DNA from: DASQPR01 sp035713725
GTDB lineage: Bacteria; Actinomycetota; Actinomycetes; Mycobacteriales; Micromonosporaceae
Reading direction: 5' to 3'
Length of the DNA stretch: 64,000 bases
NCBI GenBank assembly: GCA_035713725.1
Contig: DASTMZ010000088.1
Coordinates: forward strand, 1 to 64,000
How positions within the stretch are numbered: position 1 is the first letter of the stretch; each line of letters opens with the position of its first letter. The notes under the pieces are model-generated. The model worked only from the letters and a program-made list of their open reading frames with translations. It was not told the DNA's origin and made no database searches. Below, one piece after another: positions 25,553-34,880 of the stretch. Position numbers and translations under genes: made by a program.

Positions 25553-25566
25553 CGGAAAGGTTTCCG
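25553..25566. promoter_or_regulatory. LacI-type operator downstream of the promoter
   Basis: CGGAAA-GG-TTTCCG, a 14-bp inverted repeat with the same half sites as 25440-25451. It lies about 27 bp beyond the expected transcription start and 40 bp before the binding-protein gene, a roadblock position. Confidence 0.68.
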
Positions 25567-25605
25567 GTCCACACTGACCGGTTCGGGCATCACGAAGGAG
25601 CAGAC

Positions 25606-26934
25606 ATGGCACCTGGCAAAGACCGGCCGGCCATGCCGACCGGCACCGGCCGCCGTCGCGCGGTCGGCATCACGGCAGCGCTGGCTGCCGTCGTTCTCAT
25701 TGTCGGCGCGTGCAGCAGTGGCGGCGGCGGCGGCAAGGCCAGTACGACGCCCGACGACGGAACCAAACTCACCATGTGGGTGCGATCGGCGACCGATCAG
25801 TTCAGTCAGCGCCTGGTCGATGCGTATAACGCCAGCCACAAGAACCATGTCACGCTGACCATCATCCCGAACGACAACTACCTCGCGAAGGTCGGCACCG
25901 CGGCCGGATCCAACAGCCTGCCCGACATCCTCGCCTCCGACGTCGTCTACACCCCGAACTACACCAAGCAGGGGCTGTTCCAGGACATCACGTCGGAAGT
26001 GAAGGCCCTGCCGTATGCCAACAGCATCGCGCAGTCGCACATCCAGGTCGCATCGCTGAACGGCAAGATCTACGCGGTGCCGCACAAGCTCGACTCCTCG
26101 GTGCTCTTCTACAACAAGGATCTGTTCCAGAAAGCTGGGCTCGACCCGAACTCCCCGCCGAAGAACTTCGCGGACATCCTCACCGACGCGCGTAAGATCA
26201 CCGCACTCGGCGGCGGCGTCACCGGCTTTGACATCGCCGGCAGCTGCGGCGGTTGCGGCGTCTACACGCTGTTCCCCTACGCGTGGGCAGCGGGCGTCGA
26301 CATCCTGCCGGATGGCGGCAAGCGCGTCGATATCAACAACGACACGTTCAAGCAGATCTTCGGCCTCTACCGCCAGCTGACCGACGAGCACCTGGTGGCC
26401 AGCAGCGACAAGACGCAGGACGGCTCAACGTGGCCGAACAACTTCCTGTCCGGCAAGGTCGGCATGCTGGCGCTCGGCTCCCCGATCGTCGGCGCGCTCC
26501 AGCAGCAGAAGATCTTCCAGTGGGGCGTCACGTCGCTGATGTCGCCGGACGGCTCGAAGACCGCCACGTTCGTGGGCGGCGACGTCGCCGGCATCACCCG
26601 GTCGTCCAAGCACAAGGCGCAGGCCTGGGACTTCCTGAAGTGGACGCTGGACGACAACGCGCAGGTCGAAATCATCGCGAAGAACGGCGACCTGCCGTGC
26701 CGGACCGACCTGACCGGCAACCAATACACCGCGTCCGACCCGCGGACGAAGTTCATCGCCGACGGCCTCAAGAACGGTGTCACGCCGTTCGCGCTGCCGT
26801 TCGGTGACCTCTTCAACAACCCGAACGGCCCGTGGGTCGCCACGATCCAGGCGGCCATCTACGGGCCCGACCTCAACAAGGCGCTCGCGGACGGGCAGGC
26901 AAAGATCCAACAGGGTCTTGACCAGGCCGGATAA
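25606..26934 (+). CDS. ABC transporter sugar-binding lipoprotein, family 1
   Basis: A 442-residue lipoprotein. The signal segment ends at lipobox VGAC (Cys36), then a Ser/Gly linker. The mature part follows the MalE-like plan (LTMWVRSATDQF, LNGKIYAVPHKLDSSVLFYNKDLF, and GGDVAGITRSSKHKAQAWDFLKW). An unusual SCGGCG cysteine pair near residue 208 may form a disulfide. GAAGGAG precedes ATG 25606. With the downstream GH127 and Ara genes, arabino-oligosaccharides or beta-arabinosides are the likely ligand (inference). Confidence 0.93.
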   Translation: MAPGKDRPAMPTGTGRRRAVGITAALAAVVLIVGACSSGGGGGKASTTPDDGTKLTMWVRSATDQFSQRLVDAYNASHKNHVTLTIIPNDNYLAKVGTAAGSNSLPDILASDVVYTPNYTKQGLFQDITSEVKALPYANSIAQSHIQVASLNGKIYAVPHKLDSSVLFYNKDLFQKAGLDPNSPPKNFADILTDARKITALGGGVTGFDIAGSCGGCGVYTLFPYAWAAGVDILPDGGKRVDINNDTFKQIFGLYRQLTDEHLVASSDKTQDGSTWPNNFLSGKVGMLALGSPIVGALQQQKIFQWGVTSLMSPDGSKTATFVGGDVAGITRSSKHKAQAWDFLKWTLDDNAQVEIIAKNGDLPCRTDLTGNQYTASDPRTKFIADGLKNGVTPFALPFGDLFNNPNGPWVATIQAAIYGPDLNKALADGQAKIQQGLDQAG

Positions 26935-26950
26935 CGGCGCGGCACGCCAC

Positions 26951-26997
26951 CCGGTCGCGCCGACTGTGATGCCAGCGATCACAGTCGGCGCGGCCGG
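26951..26997 (+). promoter_or_regulatory. 20-bp stem-loop between binding-protein and permease genes
   Basis: Arms at 26951-26970 and 26978-26997 pair over 20 bp with a single G-U, loop of seven bases. There is no T run, so it is less likely a full terminator than a stabiliser of the upstream mRNA that gives more receptor than permease, as in malE-type operons. Confidence 0.8.
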
Positions 26998-27021
26998 ACC
27001 GCAACCGTCGGAAGGACGACC

Positions 27022-27975
27022 GTGTCGATGCTCACCCGCGCGGACGCGGGAACCAGCCCCACCGCCGAGGCGACCTCGCCGACCCGCCCACTGCCGGTAG
27101 GTCGGGCCGCGGCCCGCCGCACACTCGTCGGTCTCGGGTTCATCGCGCCGACCATGATCCTGGTGGTCGGGCTGTTCCTCATTCCGTTGGCGTTTCTCAT
27201 CTACATGTCGTTCACGGACTATCCGCTGCTGGGTTCGCCGACGCCCAACGGCCTGGACAACTACCGACAGCTCGGATCCGACGAGCAGTTCCTCGGCGCG
27301 ATCAAGTTCACCCTGATCTACACGCTTGTCACGACCGTCGTGCTGTTCGCGGTGGCATTCGCGCTCGTCGCGATCTCCAGCAGCCACCGGCGCGGCACGG
27401 TGTTCTACCGTACGGCGTTCTTCCTGCCGTACGTGGTCGGCACCGCGGCCGCGTCGTCGATGTGGTGGATCGACTCCAACGACCAGCTCGGCGTGTTCAA
27501 CCACGCGCTGATGTCGCTGCACCTGATCCATCAACCGATCGGTCTGCTTGGCTCGCCTGGCAAGGCGTTCGGCACCGCACTCGCGCTCGTCATCTGGAAG
27601 TTCGTCGGGTTCCAAGTGATGGTGCTGCTCGTCGGGCTGCAATCCATCCCGACCGAACTCTACGAGGCGGCGCGCGTGGACGGAGCCAGCACGCTGCAGC
27701 GGTTGCGGTACATCACCGTACCCGGGCTCAAGCCCACTCTGGCGCTGCTCACCGTGCTGTCGGTGACCGGTTCGCTGCTCGCGTTCGACCAGTTCTTCGT
27801 GCTCACCCACGGCGGACCGGACAACAGCACCGTCACCGTCGTGCTGGCGCTCTACAACCGGGCGTTCCAGTCGTTCCGGCTTGGCAGCGCGGCCGCGGAG
27901 GCCGTGGTGATCCTGATCGTGCTCGTGTTGGTGAACGTGATCCAGCTCCGCCTGCTTCGGGACCGGGAGAAGTGA
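27022..27975 (+). CDS. ABC sugar permease, MalF type
   Basis: A 317-residue permease with six helices. Helix 1 (LGFIAPTMILVVGLFLIPLAF) and the motif YMSFTDYPLLG are typical of MalF/UgpA permeases. The EAA loop is ELYEAARVDGASTLQRLRYITVPGLKP. GTG 27022 is preceded by GGAAGGA; the stop overlaps the next ATG by one base. Confidence 0.94.
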   Translation: MSMLTRADAGTSPTAEATSPTRPLPVGRAAARRTLVGLGFIAPTMILVVGLFLIPLAFLIYMSFTDYPLLGSPTPNGLDNYRQLGSDEQFLGAIKFTLIYTLVTTVVLFAVAFALVAISSSHRRGTVFYRTAFFLPYVVGTAAASSMWWIDSNDQLGVFNHALMSLHLIHQPIGLLGSPGKAFGTALALVIWKFVGFQVMVLLVGLQSIPTELYEAARVDGASTLQRLRYITVPGLKPTLALLTVLSVTGSLLAFDQFFVLTHGGPDNSTVTVVLALYNRAFQSFRLGSAAAEAVVILIVLVLVNVIQLRLLRDREK

Positions 27976-28883
27976 TGTCGACAACGACCAGCGCCCCCAC
28001 GCGCCCGCAGCGGCCGAGCCGCGTGTTGCGATCCGGCGGCCCACCAACACGCAAGCCGGTGGCCACCGGGCTGTTCCACGGCGTGGCAATCCTGCTGTCG
28101 GCGGCGTTCTTGTCGCCGATCATCTGGGCCGCGCTGAACTCCGTGAAGGACACGGACGAGGCCAACCAGCAACCGCCGACGTGGTTGCCGCACAGCTTCT
28201 CGCTGCAGAACTACGACCACCTGACGGGCTTCGACCAGGGCATCGGAACATATCTGCTGAACACCATCACGCTGTGCCTGTTCACCGTAGTCGGCTCGGT
28301 CGTGGTGTGCGTGCTGGGCGGGTACGGCTTTGCCCGGTACGCATTCCGCGGCAAGAACCTGCTGTTCGGTACGACGCTCGGCATCCTCATGGTGCCGTAC
28401 GCGACGATCCTGCTGCCGCTCTACATCGTGGTCGGCAAGATCCACCTGCAGAACACGCTCATCGGGCTCGCACTTGTCCTCGTGATGTTCCAGCTTCCGT
28501 TCGGCATCTTCTTGATGCGCAACAGCTTCGAGTCGGTGCCACGCGAACTCGAGGAGGCCGCGCTCGTCGACGGGTGCTCGGACATGGGTGCGATGTGGCA
28601 CGTGTCGGCTCGCATCGTGATGCCCGGCGTGATCACCGTGGCGCTCTTCTCGTTCCTGACATCCTGGAACGAATACCTCGCGCCACTGATCTTCCTCAAC
28701 GACGGCACGAAATACACCTTGCCGGTGATGCTGGTCAACATCCGCTACGCGTCGTTCAACATCCTCGATGTCGGCGCGCTGCAGGCCGGCGTCATCGTCG
28801 CGATGGTCCCGTGCCTCGTGGTCTACCTCGCGCTGCAGCGGTTCTACGTCAGCGGCCTCGTCACCGGCGCGCTGCGTGGCTGA
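27975..28883 (+). CDS. ABC sugar permease, MalG type
   Basis: A 302-residue partner permease. It shows the MalG helix-1 region (LSAAFLSPIIWAALNSVKD) and the EAA loop ELEEAALVDGCSDMGAMWHVSARIVMPG. ATG 27975 shares a base with the preceding stop. No dedicated ATPase gene is in this operon, so a shared MsiK-type ATPase encoded elsewhere must power it, as is normal for family-1 sugar importers in actinobacteria. Confidence 0.94.
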   Translation: MSTTTSAPTRPQRPSRVLRSGGPPTRKPVATGLFHGVAILLSAAFLSPIIWAALNSVKDTDEANQQPPTWLPHSFSLQNYDHLTGFDQGIGTYLLNTITLCLFTVVGSVVVCVLGGYGFARYAFRGKNLLFGTTLGILMVPYATILLPLYIVVGKIHLQNTLIGLALVLVMFQLPFGIFLMRNSFESVPRELEEAALVDGCSDMGAMWHVSARIVMPGVITVALFSFLTSWNEYLAPLIFLNDGTKYTLPVMLVNIRYASFNILDVGALQAGVIVAMVPCLVVYLALQRFYVSGLVTGALRG

Positions 28884-28885
28884 GT

Positions 28886-28917
28886 GAACCCGTACGCAGC
28901 CAACCCGTACGCCTCGC
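28886..28917 (+). repeat. Two tandem 16-bp units after the permease stop
   Basis: Units at 28886-28901 and 28902-28917 share AACCCGTACGC. They lie two bases after the permease stop and before the GH127 ribosome site. Confidence 0.6.
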
Positions 28918-28948
28918 CTCCCTCCCACCACCGGCAAGGAGACATACC

Positions 28949-30916
28949 GTGACCGCACCGAACCCCGTCAAGGGCCCGGTCTCCCCGTTGGCCACCGGCC
29001 GGCTGGCCGTGCGACCGCTGGGCCTCGACGAGGTCGAGGTGACCGGCGGGTTCTTCGGCGAGTGGCAACAGCGCAACCGTGACGTGACCGCGCCGCACGC
29101 GCTGGGCTGGCTGGAACGGGACGGATCGGTCGACAACCTCCGCAGGCTCGGCACCGGAGAGCCGGCCGATGCGCATCGCGGCATGTGGTTCAGCGACTCC
29201 GATGTGCACAAGGTCCTCGAGGCGCTCTCCTGGGAACTCGGTCGGTCGCCGTCACCGTCACTGGACCAGGCGGTCGCCGACCTCACCGCGATCCTGCGCG
29301 CCGCGCAGCGGCCCGATGGCTACCTGAACTCGTACGTCCAGGAAGGCTTCGACGTCCGCTGGGACAACCTGGTGATGAGTCACGAGCTCTACTGCATCGG
29401 CCACCTGATCCAGGCCGGCGTGGCACACCATCGGGCCACCGGGCGCGAGGATCTCCTAGACGTGGCCCGGCGCGCCGCCGACTGCGTGGTGCGCGACTTC
29501 GGTGACAACCAGCGCAAGGACACCGACGGCCACCCGGTGATCGAGACCGCGCTCGTCGAGCTATACCGGCAGACCGGCGAGCGGGCGTACCTCGACCTGG
29601 CGCTGCAACTCGTGAACGTGCGCGGATACGGAGTGCTGAACCCGAACGGGCACTTCGATTCGGCGTACTACCAGGACGCCACGCCGGTCCGGATGCAGAC
29701 CACCGTGGTGGGCCATGCCGTACGGGCGCTCTACCTGCTGTCGGGCGTCGTCGACCTCTACCTCGAGACCGGCGAGCAGGCACTGCTCGACAGCGCACTG
29801 CGCCAATGGGCCTCGATGAGCGCGACGAAGCTCTACCTCACCGGCGCGGTCGGGTCGCGCTTCGAGGGCGAGGCGTTCGGCGACGAGTACGAACTGCCGC
29901 CGGACCTCGTCTACGGCGAGACGTGCGCGACGATCGCGAGCATGATGGTCGCCTGGCGGCTGCTGCTGGCCACCGGCGAGTCGCGATTCGCCGACGCGAT
30001 GGAACGCGCGCTCTACAACCTCGTGGCCGCGTCGACGTCGGTGACCCGGGACGGGTTCTTCTACAACAATCCCGCGCAGCGCCGCACCGCACGACCGCCG
30101 GCCGCCGGCGATGGCCGCCAGCAGCGCGCCGAGGCGCCGGGCACCCGGCCAGCGTGGTTCAACTGCGCATGCTGCCCGCCGAATATCATGCGTACCGTGG
30201 CGTCGCTCGCCGCCTACGCGGCCACCTACACACACGCCGGGGTCCAGGTCCACCAGTTCTTGCCGACCGCGATCACGGCGCCGCTCGCGCATCCGGTCGG
30301 CCTGACCGTCAGCACCGACTATCCGGTCGACGGCACGGTGACGGTTGCCGTCACGGACAGCGGTGACGACGAGTGGACGCTGGCGCTGCGCGTGCCGGGT
30401 TGGTGCCGGCATCCGCAGATCACCGTCAACGGCGCCGCGCTGCCGGCCACGCCGAACGAGCGCGGCTACGTCGAGGTCACGCGCGTGTGGCGGGCCGGCG
30501 ACGAGGTGGCGTACACGATGCCGATGCCGGTGCGCTTCACGCTGGCGCACCCGGCCGTCGACGCGGTCCACGGGATGGTCGCCATCGAGCGCGGGCCGGT
30601 CGTCTATTGCCTGGAGAGCCCGGACCAGTCCGCCGACGTCGACCTCAACCGGGTCGAGCTGCTGGTGGATCGCGAGCCGATCGAGGAGGTTCGGGACGAC
30701 GTCGCCGGGGAGCGTGCAGTGGTCGTCAGGGTGCCGGCGATGGCGCGTGACGACAGTGCGTGGAGTCGAACCGGGTGGGCGACGTTCTCCGAGGCGCCGG
30801 CACCGCAGGGCCACGAGGTGGAGCTCGTTGCGATCCCGTACCACCTGTGGGCGAATCGTGGACCGTCGGTGATGCGGATCTTCACACCGATGTGGGCGGC
30901 CCGCTCCGATGGTTGA
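28949..30916 (+). CDS. Glycoside hydrolase family 127, beta-L-arabinofuranosidase
   Basis: A 655-residue enzyme of the DUF1680/GH127 group that releases L-arabinofuranose from beta-linked arabinosides such as plant hydroxyproline-rich glycoprotein glycans. The zinc-thiolate site of the family can be placed: Glu324 and Cys326 in GETCATI, and Cys408-Cys409 in FNCACCPPN, Cys408 matching the nucleophile. A catalytic (alpha/alpha)6 barrel is followed by beta-sandwich domains. There is no signal peptide, so it works in the cytoplasm on imported sugar. GTG 28949 has AAGGAG upstream. Its stop overlaps AraB by eight bases. Confidence 0.93.
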   Translation: MTAPNPVKGPVSPLATGRLAVRPLGLDEVEVTGGFFGEWQQRNRDVTAPHALGWLERDGSVDNLRRLGTGEPADAHRGMWFSDSDVHKVLEALSWELGRSPSPSLDQAVADLTAILRAAQRPDGYLNSYVQEGFDVRWDNLVMSHELYCIGHLIQAGVAHHRATGREDLLDVARRAADCVVRDFGDNQRKDTDGHPVIETALVELYRQTGERAYLDLALQLVNVRGYGVLNPNGHFDSAYYQDATPVRMQTTVVGHAVRALYLLSGVVDLYLETGEQALLDSALRQWASMSATKLYLTGAVGSRFEGEAFGDEYELPPDLVYGETCATIASMMVAWRLLLATGESRFADAMERALYNLVAASTSVTRDGFFYNNPAQRRTARPPAAGDGRQQRAEAPGTRPAWFNCACCPPNIMRTVASLAAYAATYTHAGVQVHQFLPTAITAPLAHPVGLTVSTDYPVDGTVTVAVTDSGDDEWTLALRVPGWCRHPQITVNGAALPATPNERGYVEVTRVWRAGDEVAYTMPMPVRFTLAHPAVDAVHGMVAIERGPVVYCLESPDQSADVDLNRVELLVDREPIEEVRDDVAGERAVVVRVPAMARDDSAWSRTGWATFSEAPAPQGHEVELVAIPYHLWANRGPSVMRIFTPMWAARSDG

Positions 30917-32567
30917 CGCGTCCGATCGGTACGTCGTCGGCGTCGACTTCGGCACGCTGTCCGGTCGGGCCTTGGTGGTACGCGTATCGGACGGGGCGGA
31001 GGCGGGCACCGCGGTTCACCCGTACCCACATGGCGTGATCGAAGCGACGCTGCCCACCAGCGGGCGCGACCTGCCACCGGACTGGGCCTTGCAGCATCCC
31101 GACGACTACCGCGACGTGCTACGCACCGCGGTGCCGGCGGCGCTTGCGGACGCCGGCGTGCGCGCCGATCAGGTCGTCGGGATCGGCGTCGACTTCACGG
31201 CCTGCACAATCCTGCCGACGCTGGCCGACGGCACGCCGCTGTGCGAGCTGCCGCAGTGGCGCGACCGGCCGCACGCCTACGTCAAGCTCTGGAAGCACCA
31301 CGCCGCGCAAGCGCAGGCCGACCGCATCAACGCACTCGCACACGAGCGCGCGGAACCGTGGATCGGCCGTTACGGCGGCAAGATCTCCGCGGAGTGGCAA
31401 TACGCGAAGGGGTTGCAGCTCCTCGAGGAGGATCCGGAGGTTTACCGCCACGCCGAGCGCTTCATCGAGGCGGCCGACTGGATCGTCTGGCAACTGTGCG
31501 GCGTGGAGACGCGCAACGCGTGCACGGCCGGCTACAAGGGCATCTACCAGGACGGGCACTTCCCGACGCCGGACTTCCTGTCGGCGCTACACCGGCAATT
31601 CACGTCGTTCGTGAGCAAGCTCGACCACCCGATCGCCGCGCTCGGCGGCCGCGCCGGTGGTCTGACCGCCGAGGCGGCCCGGTGGACCGGCTTGCCAGAA
31701 GGCATCGCGGTCGCGGTCGGCAACGTCGACGCACACGTGACCGCGGCCGCCGCACAGGCACTCACGCCCGGCCGGCTGGTCGCCATCATGGGCACGTCGA
31801 CGTGTCACGTCGTCAACGGCGAACACCTCGCCGAGGTCCCGGGCATGTGCGGCGTTGTGGACGGCGGCATCTCCGTCGGTTCTTGGGGGTACGAGGCCGG
31901 GCAGAGCGGCGTCGGCGACATCTTCGGCTGGTACGTCGACCATGGCGCACCGGCGCCGTACGACAGCCATGAGGCGCTCGCCGAGGCGGCCGCCCGCCAG
32001 CCGGTCGGCGCACACGGGCTGGTCGCGTTGGACTGGTGGAACGGCAACCGATCGCTGCTGGTCAACCACGAACTCAGCGGCGTCATCGTCGGCCTCACGC
32101 TCGCCACCCGGCCGCCGGACATCTACCGCGCGCTGCTGGAGTCCACGGCGTACGGCACGCGAATGATCATCGAGGCGTTCGGCGCGGCCGGCGTGCCGGT
32201 GGGCGACATCATCGTGGCCGGCGGTCTGGCCGGCAACGCGCTGCTGATGCAGATGTACGCCGACGTGACCGGCCGACCGCTGCGCATTGTCGCCTCCGCC
32301 CAGGCGCCGGCGCTCGGGTCCGCGATCCACGCCGCGGTGGCGGCCGGTTGCTATCCGGACGTCGCCACGGCCGCCGACGCGATGGGCGGCCTTCGATCTG
32401 ACGGGTACGCACCGGAGCCGGCGCGCACCACGGCATATGACCGGCTCTACGCGGAATATCGCACGCTGCACGACTACTTCGGCCGCGGCGGCAACGACGC
32501 AATGCTTCGGCTGCGAGCGGTCCGCAATACCGCGATGAGCGAGTCGACGCTGGCGGCCACGCCATGA
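30909..32567 (+). CDS. araB: Ribulokinase
   Basis: A 552-residue FGGY kinase that phosphorylates L-ribulose to L-ribulose 5-phosphate. The N-terminus YVVGVDFGTLSGRALVV and GVDFTACTILP are characteristic of AraB; the ATP site includes IMGTSTCHVV and VAGGLAGNALLMQMYAD. The start ATG 30909 lies within the end of GH127, and its own stop overlaps AraD by four bases. Confidence 0.96.
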   Translation: MVDASDRYVVGVDFGTLSGRALVVRVSDGAEAGTAVHPYPHGVIEATLPTSGRDLPPDWALQHPDDYRDVLRTAVPAALADAGVRADQVVGIGVDFTACTILPTLADGTPLCELPQWRDRPHAYVKLWKHHAAQAQADRINALAHERAEPWIGRYGGKISAEWQYAKGLQLLEEDPEVYRHAERFIEAADWIVWQLCGVETRNACTAGYKGIYQDGHFPTPDFLSALHRQFTSFVSKLDHPIAALGGRAGGLTAEAARWTGLPEGIAVAVGNVDAHVTAAAAQALTPGRLVAIMGTSTCHVVNGEHLAEVPGMCGVVDGGISVGSWGYEAGQSGVGDIFGWYVDHGAPAPYDSHEALAEAAARQPVGAHGLVALDWWNGNRSLLVNHELSGVIVGLTLATRPPDIYRALLESTAYGTRMIIEAFGAAGVPVGDIIVAGGLAGNALLMQMYADVTGRPLRIVASAQAPALGSAIHAAVAAGCYPDVATAADAMGGLRSDGYAPEPARTTAYDRLYAEYRTLHDYFGRGGNDAMLRLRAVRNTAMSESTLAATP

Positions 32568-33265
32568 CCGGCCCGATCCGCGATCCAGATATTGCCGCCG
32601 ACCCGACGGTGCAGCGGCTGCGCGAGACGCTTGCCGCGCTGCACGCCGAGCTCACCCGCTACGGCCTGGTGGACTGGACGGCGGGCAACGTGTCGGCCCG
32701 GGTACCCGGTGCCGAGTTGCTCGTCATCAAGCCGAGCGGCGTGTCCTACCAGGAGCTGACGCCGGACTCGATGATCGTCTGCGACCTGTACGGCGACGTG
32801 GTCGATGGTGACCTCGCGCCATCCAGTGACACCGCGGCGCACGCGTACGTCTACCGGGCCATGCCAGAGGTCGGCGGCGTCGTACACACACACAGCACGT
32901 ACGCCACCGCGTGGGCGGCCCGGGGCGAGCCGATCCCGTGCGTGTTGACCGCCCAGGCCGACGAGTTCGGTGGCGAGATCCCGATCGGACCGTTCGCGTT
33001 GATCGGCGGCGACGACATCGGCAAGGGCATCGTCGAGACGCTCACCGGTCATCGGTCGTCGGCCGTACTGATGCGCAACCACGGCGTGTTCACCATCGGG
33101 CGGGACGCGCGGGCGGCGGTGAAGGCGGCAGTGATGTGCGAGTCAGTGGCGCGGACCGTTCACATCGCGCGCCAACTCGGCGAGCCGCTGCCGATCCCGG
33201 CCGACGGCATCGACGCGCTGTTCGACCGCTACCAGAACGTGTACGGACAACCCGGCAACCGGTAG
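32564..33265 (+). CDS. araD: L-ribulose-5-phosphate 4-epimerase
   Basis: A 233-residue class II aldolase-fold zinc enzyme that makes D-xylulose 5-phosphate. Zinc ligands His108 and His110 sit in VVHTHSTYA and a third in RNHGVFTIG; the phosphate loop is GNVSAR and KPSGVSY. ATG 32564 overlaps the AraB stop (ATGA). Confidence 0.95.
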   Translation: MTGPIRDPDIAADPTVQRLRETLAALHAELTRYGLVDWTAGNVSARVPGAELLVIKPSGVSYQELTPDSMIVCDLYGDVVDGDLAPSSDTAAHAYVYRAMPEVGGVVHTHSTYATAWAARGEPIPCVLTAQADEFGGEIPIGPFALIGGDDIGKGIVETLTGHRSSAVLMRNHGVFTIGRDARAAVKAAVMCESVARTVHIARQLGEPLPIPADGIDALFDRYQNVYGQPGNR

Positions 33266-33303
33266 CCGGTCAGTCCCACCCACCCGCTCCCGGAGGTTCC
33301 GCG

Positions 33304-34818
33304 ATGACCACACCATCGGCTCGCTCCGACATCTGGTTCCTCACCGGGAGCCAAGGGCTCTACGGTCCCGGCACGCTGCAACAGGTCGCCGATCAGTCGC
33401 GCCAGATCGCGGAGCGCCTTGACGCGTCGCCGGACATCGCGGCGCGCGTGGTGTGGAAGCCCGTGCTGACGTCCGCCACCGACATTCTCGCGGTCTGCCG
33501 CGCCGCGAACGCGTCCCCGTCAACGATCGGCGTCATTGCTTGGATGCACACGTTCTCGCCCGCGAAGATGTGGATCGCCGGTCTCGACGCACTCCGCAAG
33601 CCGCTGCTGCATCTGCACACGCAGGCCAATCTCGCCCTGCCGTGGGCCGAGCTCGACATGGACTTCATGAACCTGAACCAGGCGGCGCACGGCGACCGCG
33701 AGTTCGGCTACATCCAGGCCCGGCTCGGGGTGCGCCGCAAGACGGTCGCCGGGCACGTCAGCGATCCGCGCGTGACACGACGCATCGGAGCATGGGCTCG
33801 CGCGGCGCGCGGCTTTGACGAGATGCACGCGCTTCGGCTGGCGCGGTTCGGCGACAACATGCGGGATGTGGCCGTGACCGAAGGCGACAAGGTCGAGGCA
33901 CAGCTGCGCTTCGGCGTCTCAGTGAACACCTACGGCGTGAACGATCTCGTCGCCGCGGTCGATGCCGCGTCCGATGCCGCCGTCGACGCGTTGGTCGCCG
34001 AATACCAGGACGCATACCGGCTCGACCCGCAGCTCGGCAAGGACGGTGACCGGCACGAGTCGCTGCGCTACGCCGCTCGCATCGAGGCCGGCCTCCGTGA
34101 CTTTCTCGATGTCGGCGGCTTTCACGCGTTCACCACGAACTTCGAGGACCTCGGCGGGCTGCGGCAGCTGCCCGGCATCGCGGTGCAACGACTGATGGCC
34201 GACGGGTACGGGTTCGGTGCGGAGGGCGACTGGAAGACCTCCGTCCTGGTGCGCACGCTCAAGGCAATGGCAACGGGTGTCGCGGGCGGCACGTCGTTCA
34301 TGGAGGACTACACCTACGAGCTCACGCCGGGTCGCGAGAAGATCCTCGGCGCGCACATGCTCGAGGTGTGCCCGAGCATCGCCGCCGACATGCCGAGCTG
34401 CGAGATCCACCCACTGAGCATCGGCGGTCGCGAGGATCCGGTGCGGCTCGTCTTCGACGGCGCGGCCGGTCCCGGTGTCGTCCTCGGGCTGTGCGATCTC
34501 GGCGACCGTTTCCGCCTGGTCGCCAACGAGGTGGACGTGGTGCCACCGGACGAGCCGCTGCCGAGGTTGCCGGTCGCGCGCGCGGTGTGGCGGCCGCGGC
34601 CGGACCTTGCCACCTCGGCGGAGTCGTGGCTGTTCGCCGGCGGTCCGCACCACACCGTGCTGTCGCAAGCGATCAGCGTCGAGGAACTCGTCGACCTCGC
34701 CGAGATGCTCGGTACGGAGCTGCTGGTGATCGACGCGGACACGACGGTCCGGGGCTTCGTCCGCGAGGTACGCCAGAATCTCGCGTACTACCATCTCGCG
34801 CGCGGCGTCCCGCAGTAG
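33304..34818 (+). CDS. araA: L-arabinose isomerase
   Basis: A 504-residue manganese enzyme converting L-arabinose to L-ribulose. Metal and catalytic residues fall in FGAEGDWKT (Glu), FMEDYTYEL (Glu), GAHMLEVCPS (His) and GGPHHTVLS (His), as in other AraA proteins of about 500 residues. GGAGG lies before ATG 33304. The order B-D-A matches several actinobacteria. It is the last gene of the arabinose operon. Confidence 0.96.
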   Translation: MTTPSARSDIWFLTGSQGLYGPGTLQQVADQSRQIAERLDASPDIAARVVWKPVLTSATDILAVCRAANASPSTIGVIAWMHTFSPAKMWIAGLDALRKPLLHLHTQANLALPWAELDMDFMNLNQAAHGDREFGYIQARLGVRRKTVAGHVSDPRVTRRIGAWARAARGFDEMHALRLARFGDNMRDVAVTEGDKVEAQLRFGVSVNTYGVNDLVAAVDAASDAAVDALVAEYQDAYRLDPQLGKDGDRHESLRYAARIEAGLRDFLDVGGFHAFTTNFEDLGGLRQLPGIAVQRLMADGYGFGAEGDWKTSVLVRTLKAMATGVAGGTSFMEDYTYELTPGREKILGAHMLEVCPSIAADMPSCEIHPLSIGGREDPVRLVFDGAAGPGVVLGLCDLGDRFRLVANEVDVVPPDEPLPRLPVARAVWRPRPDLATSAESWLFAGGPHHTVLSQAISVEELVDLAEMLGTELLVIDADTTVRGFVREVRQNLAYYHLARGVPQ

Positions 34819-34834
34819 CTCAAGCCTCGGCGAG

Positions 34835-34866
34835 CGCGAGCGTCGGCACACGCGAGCGTCGGCAAG
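34835..34866 (+). repeat. Two tandem 16-bp units between araA and the DUF488 gene
   Basis: CGCGAGCGTCGGCA occurs at 34835-34848 and 34851-34864, period 16. It sits between two convergent stop codons (34818 and 34881). Confidence 0.65.
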
Positions 34867-34880
34867 CGGCAGCGGCGGCG

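Noticed and set aside
26951..26997. Rho-independent terminator
   Set aside because: The stem is strong but no T run follows and the operon clearly continues.
26425..28089. Minus-strand open frame of 554 codons over the arabinoside permeases
   Set aside because: No ribosome site, no recognisable motif and fully covered by well-supported plus-strand genes.
29561..31009. Minus-strand open frame of 482 codons opposite GH127 and AraB
   Set aside because: Same reason: shadow of coding DNA with high third-position GC.
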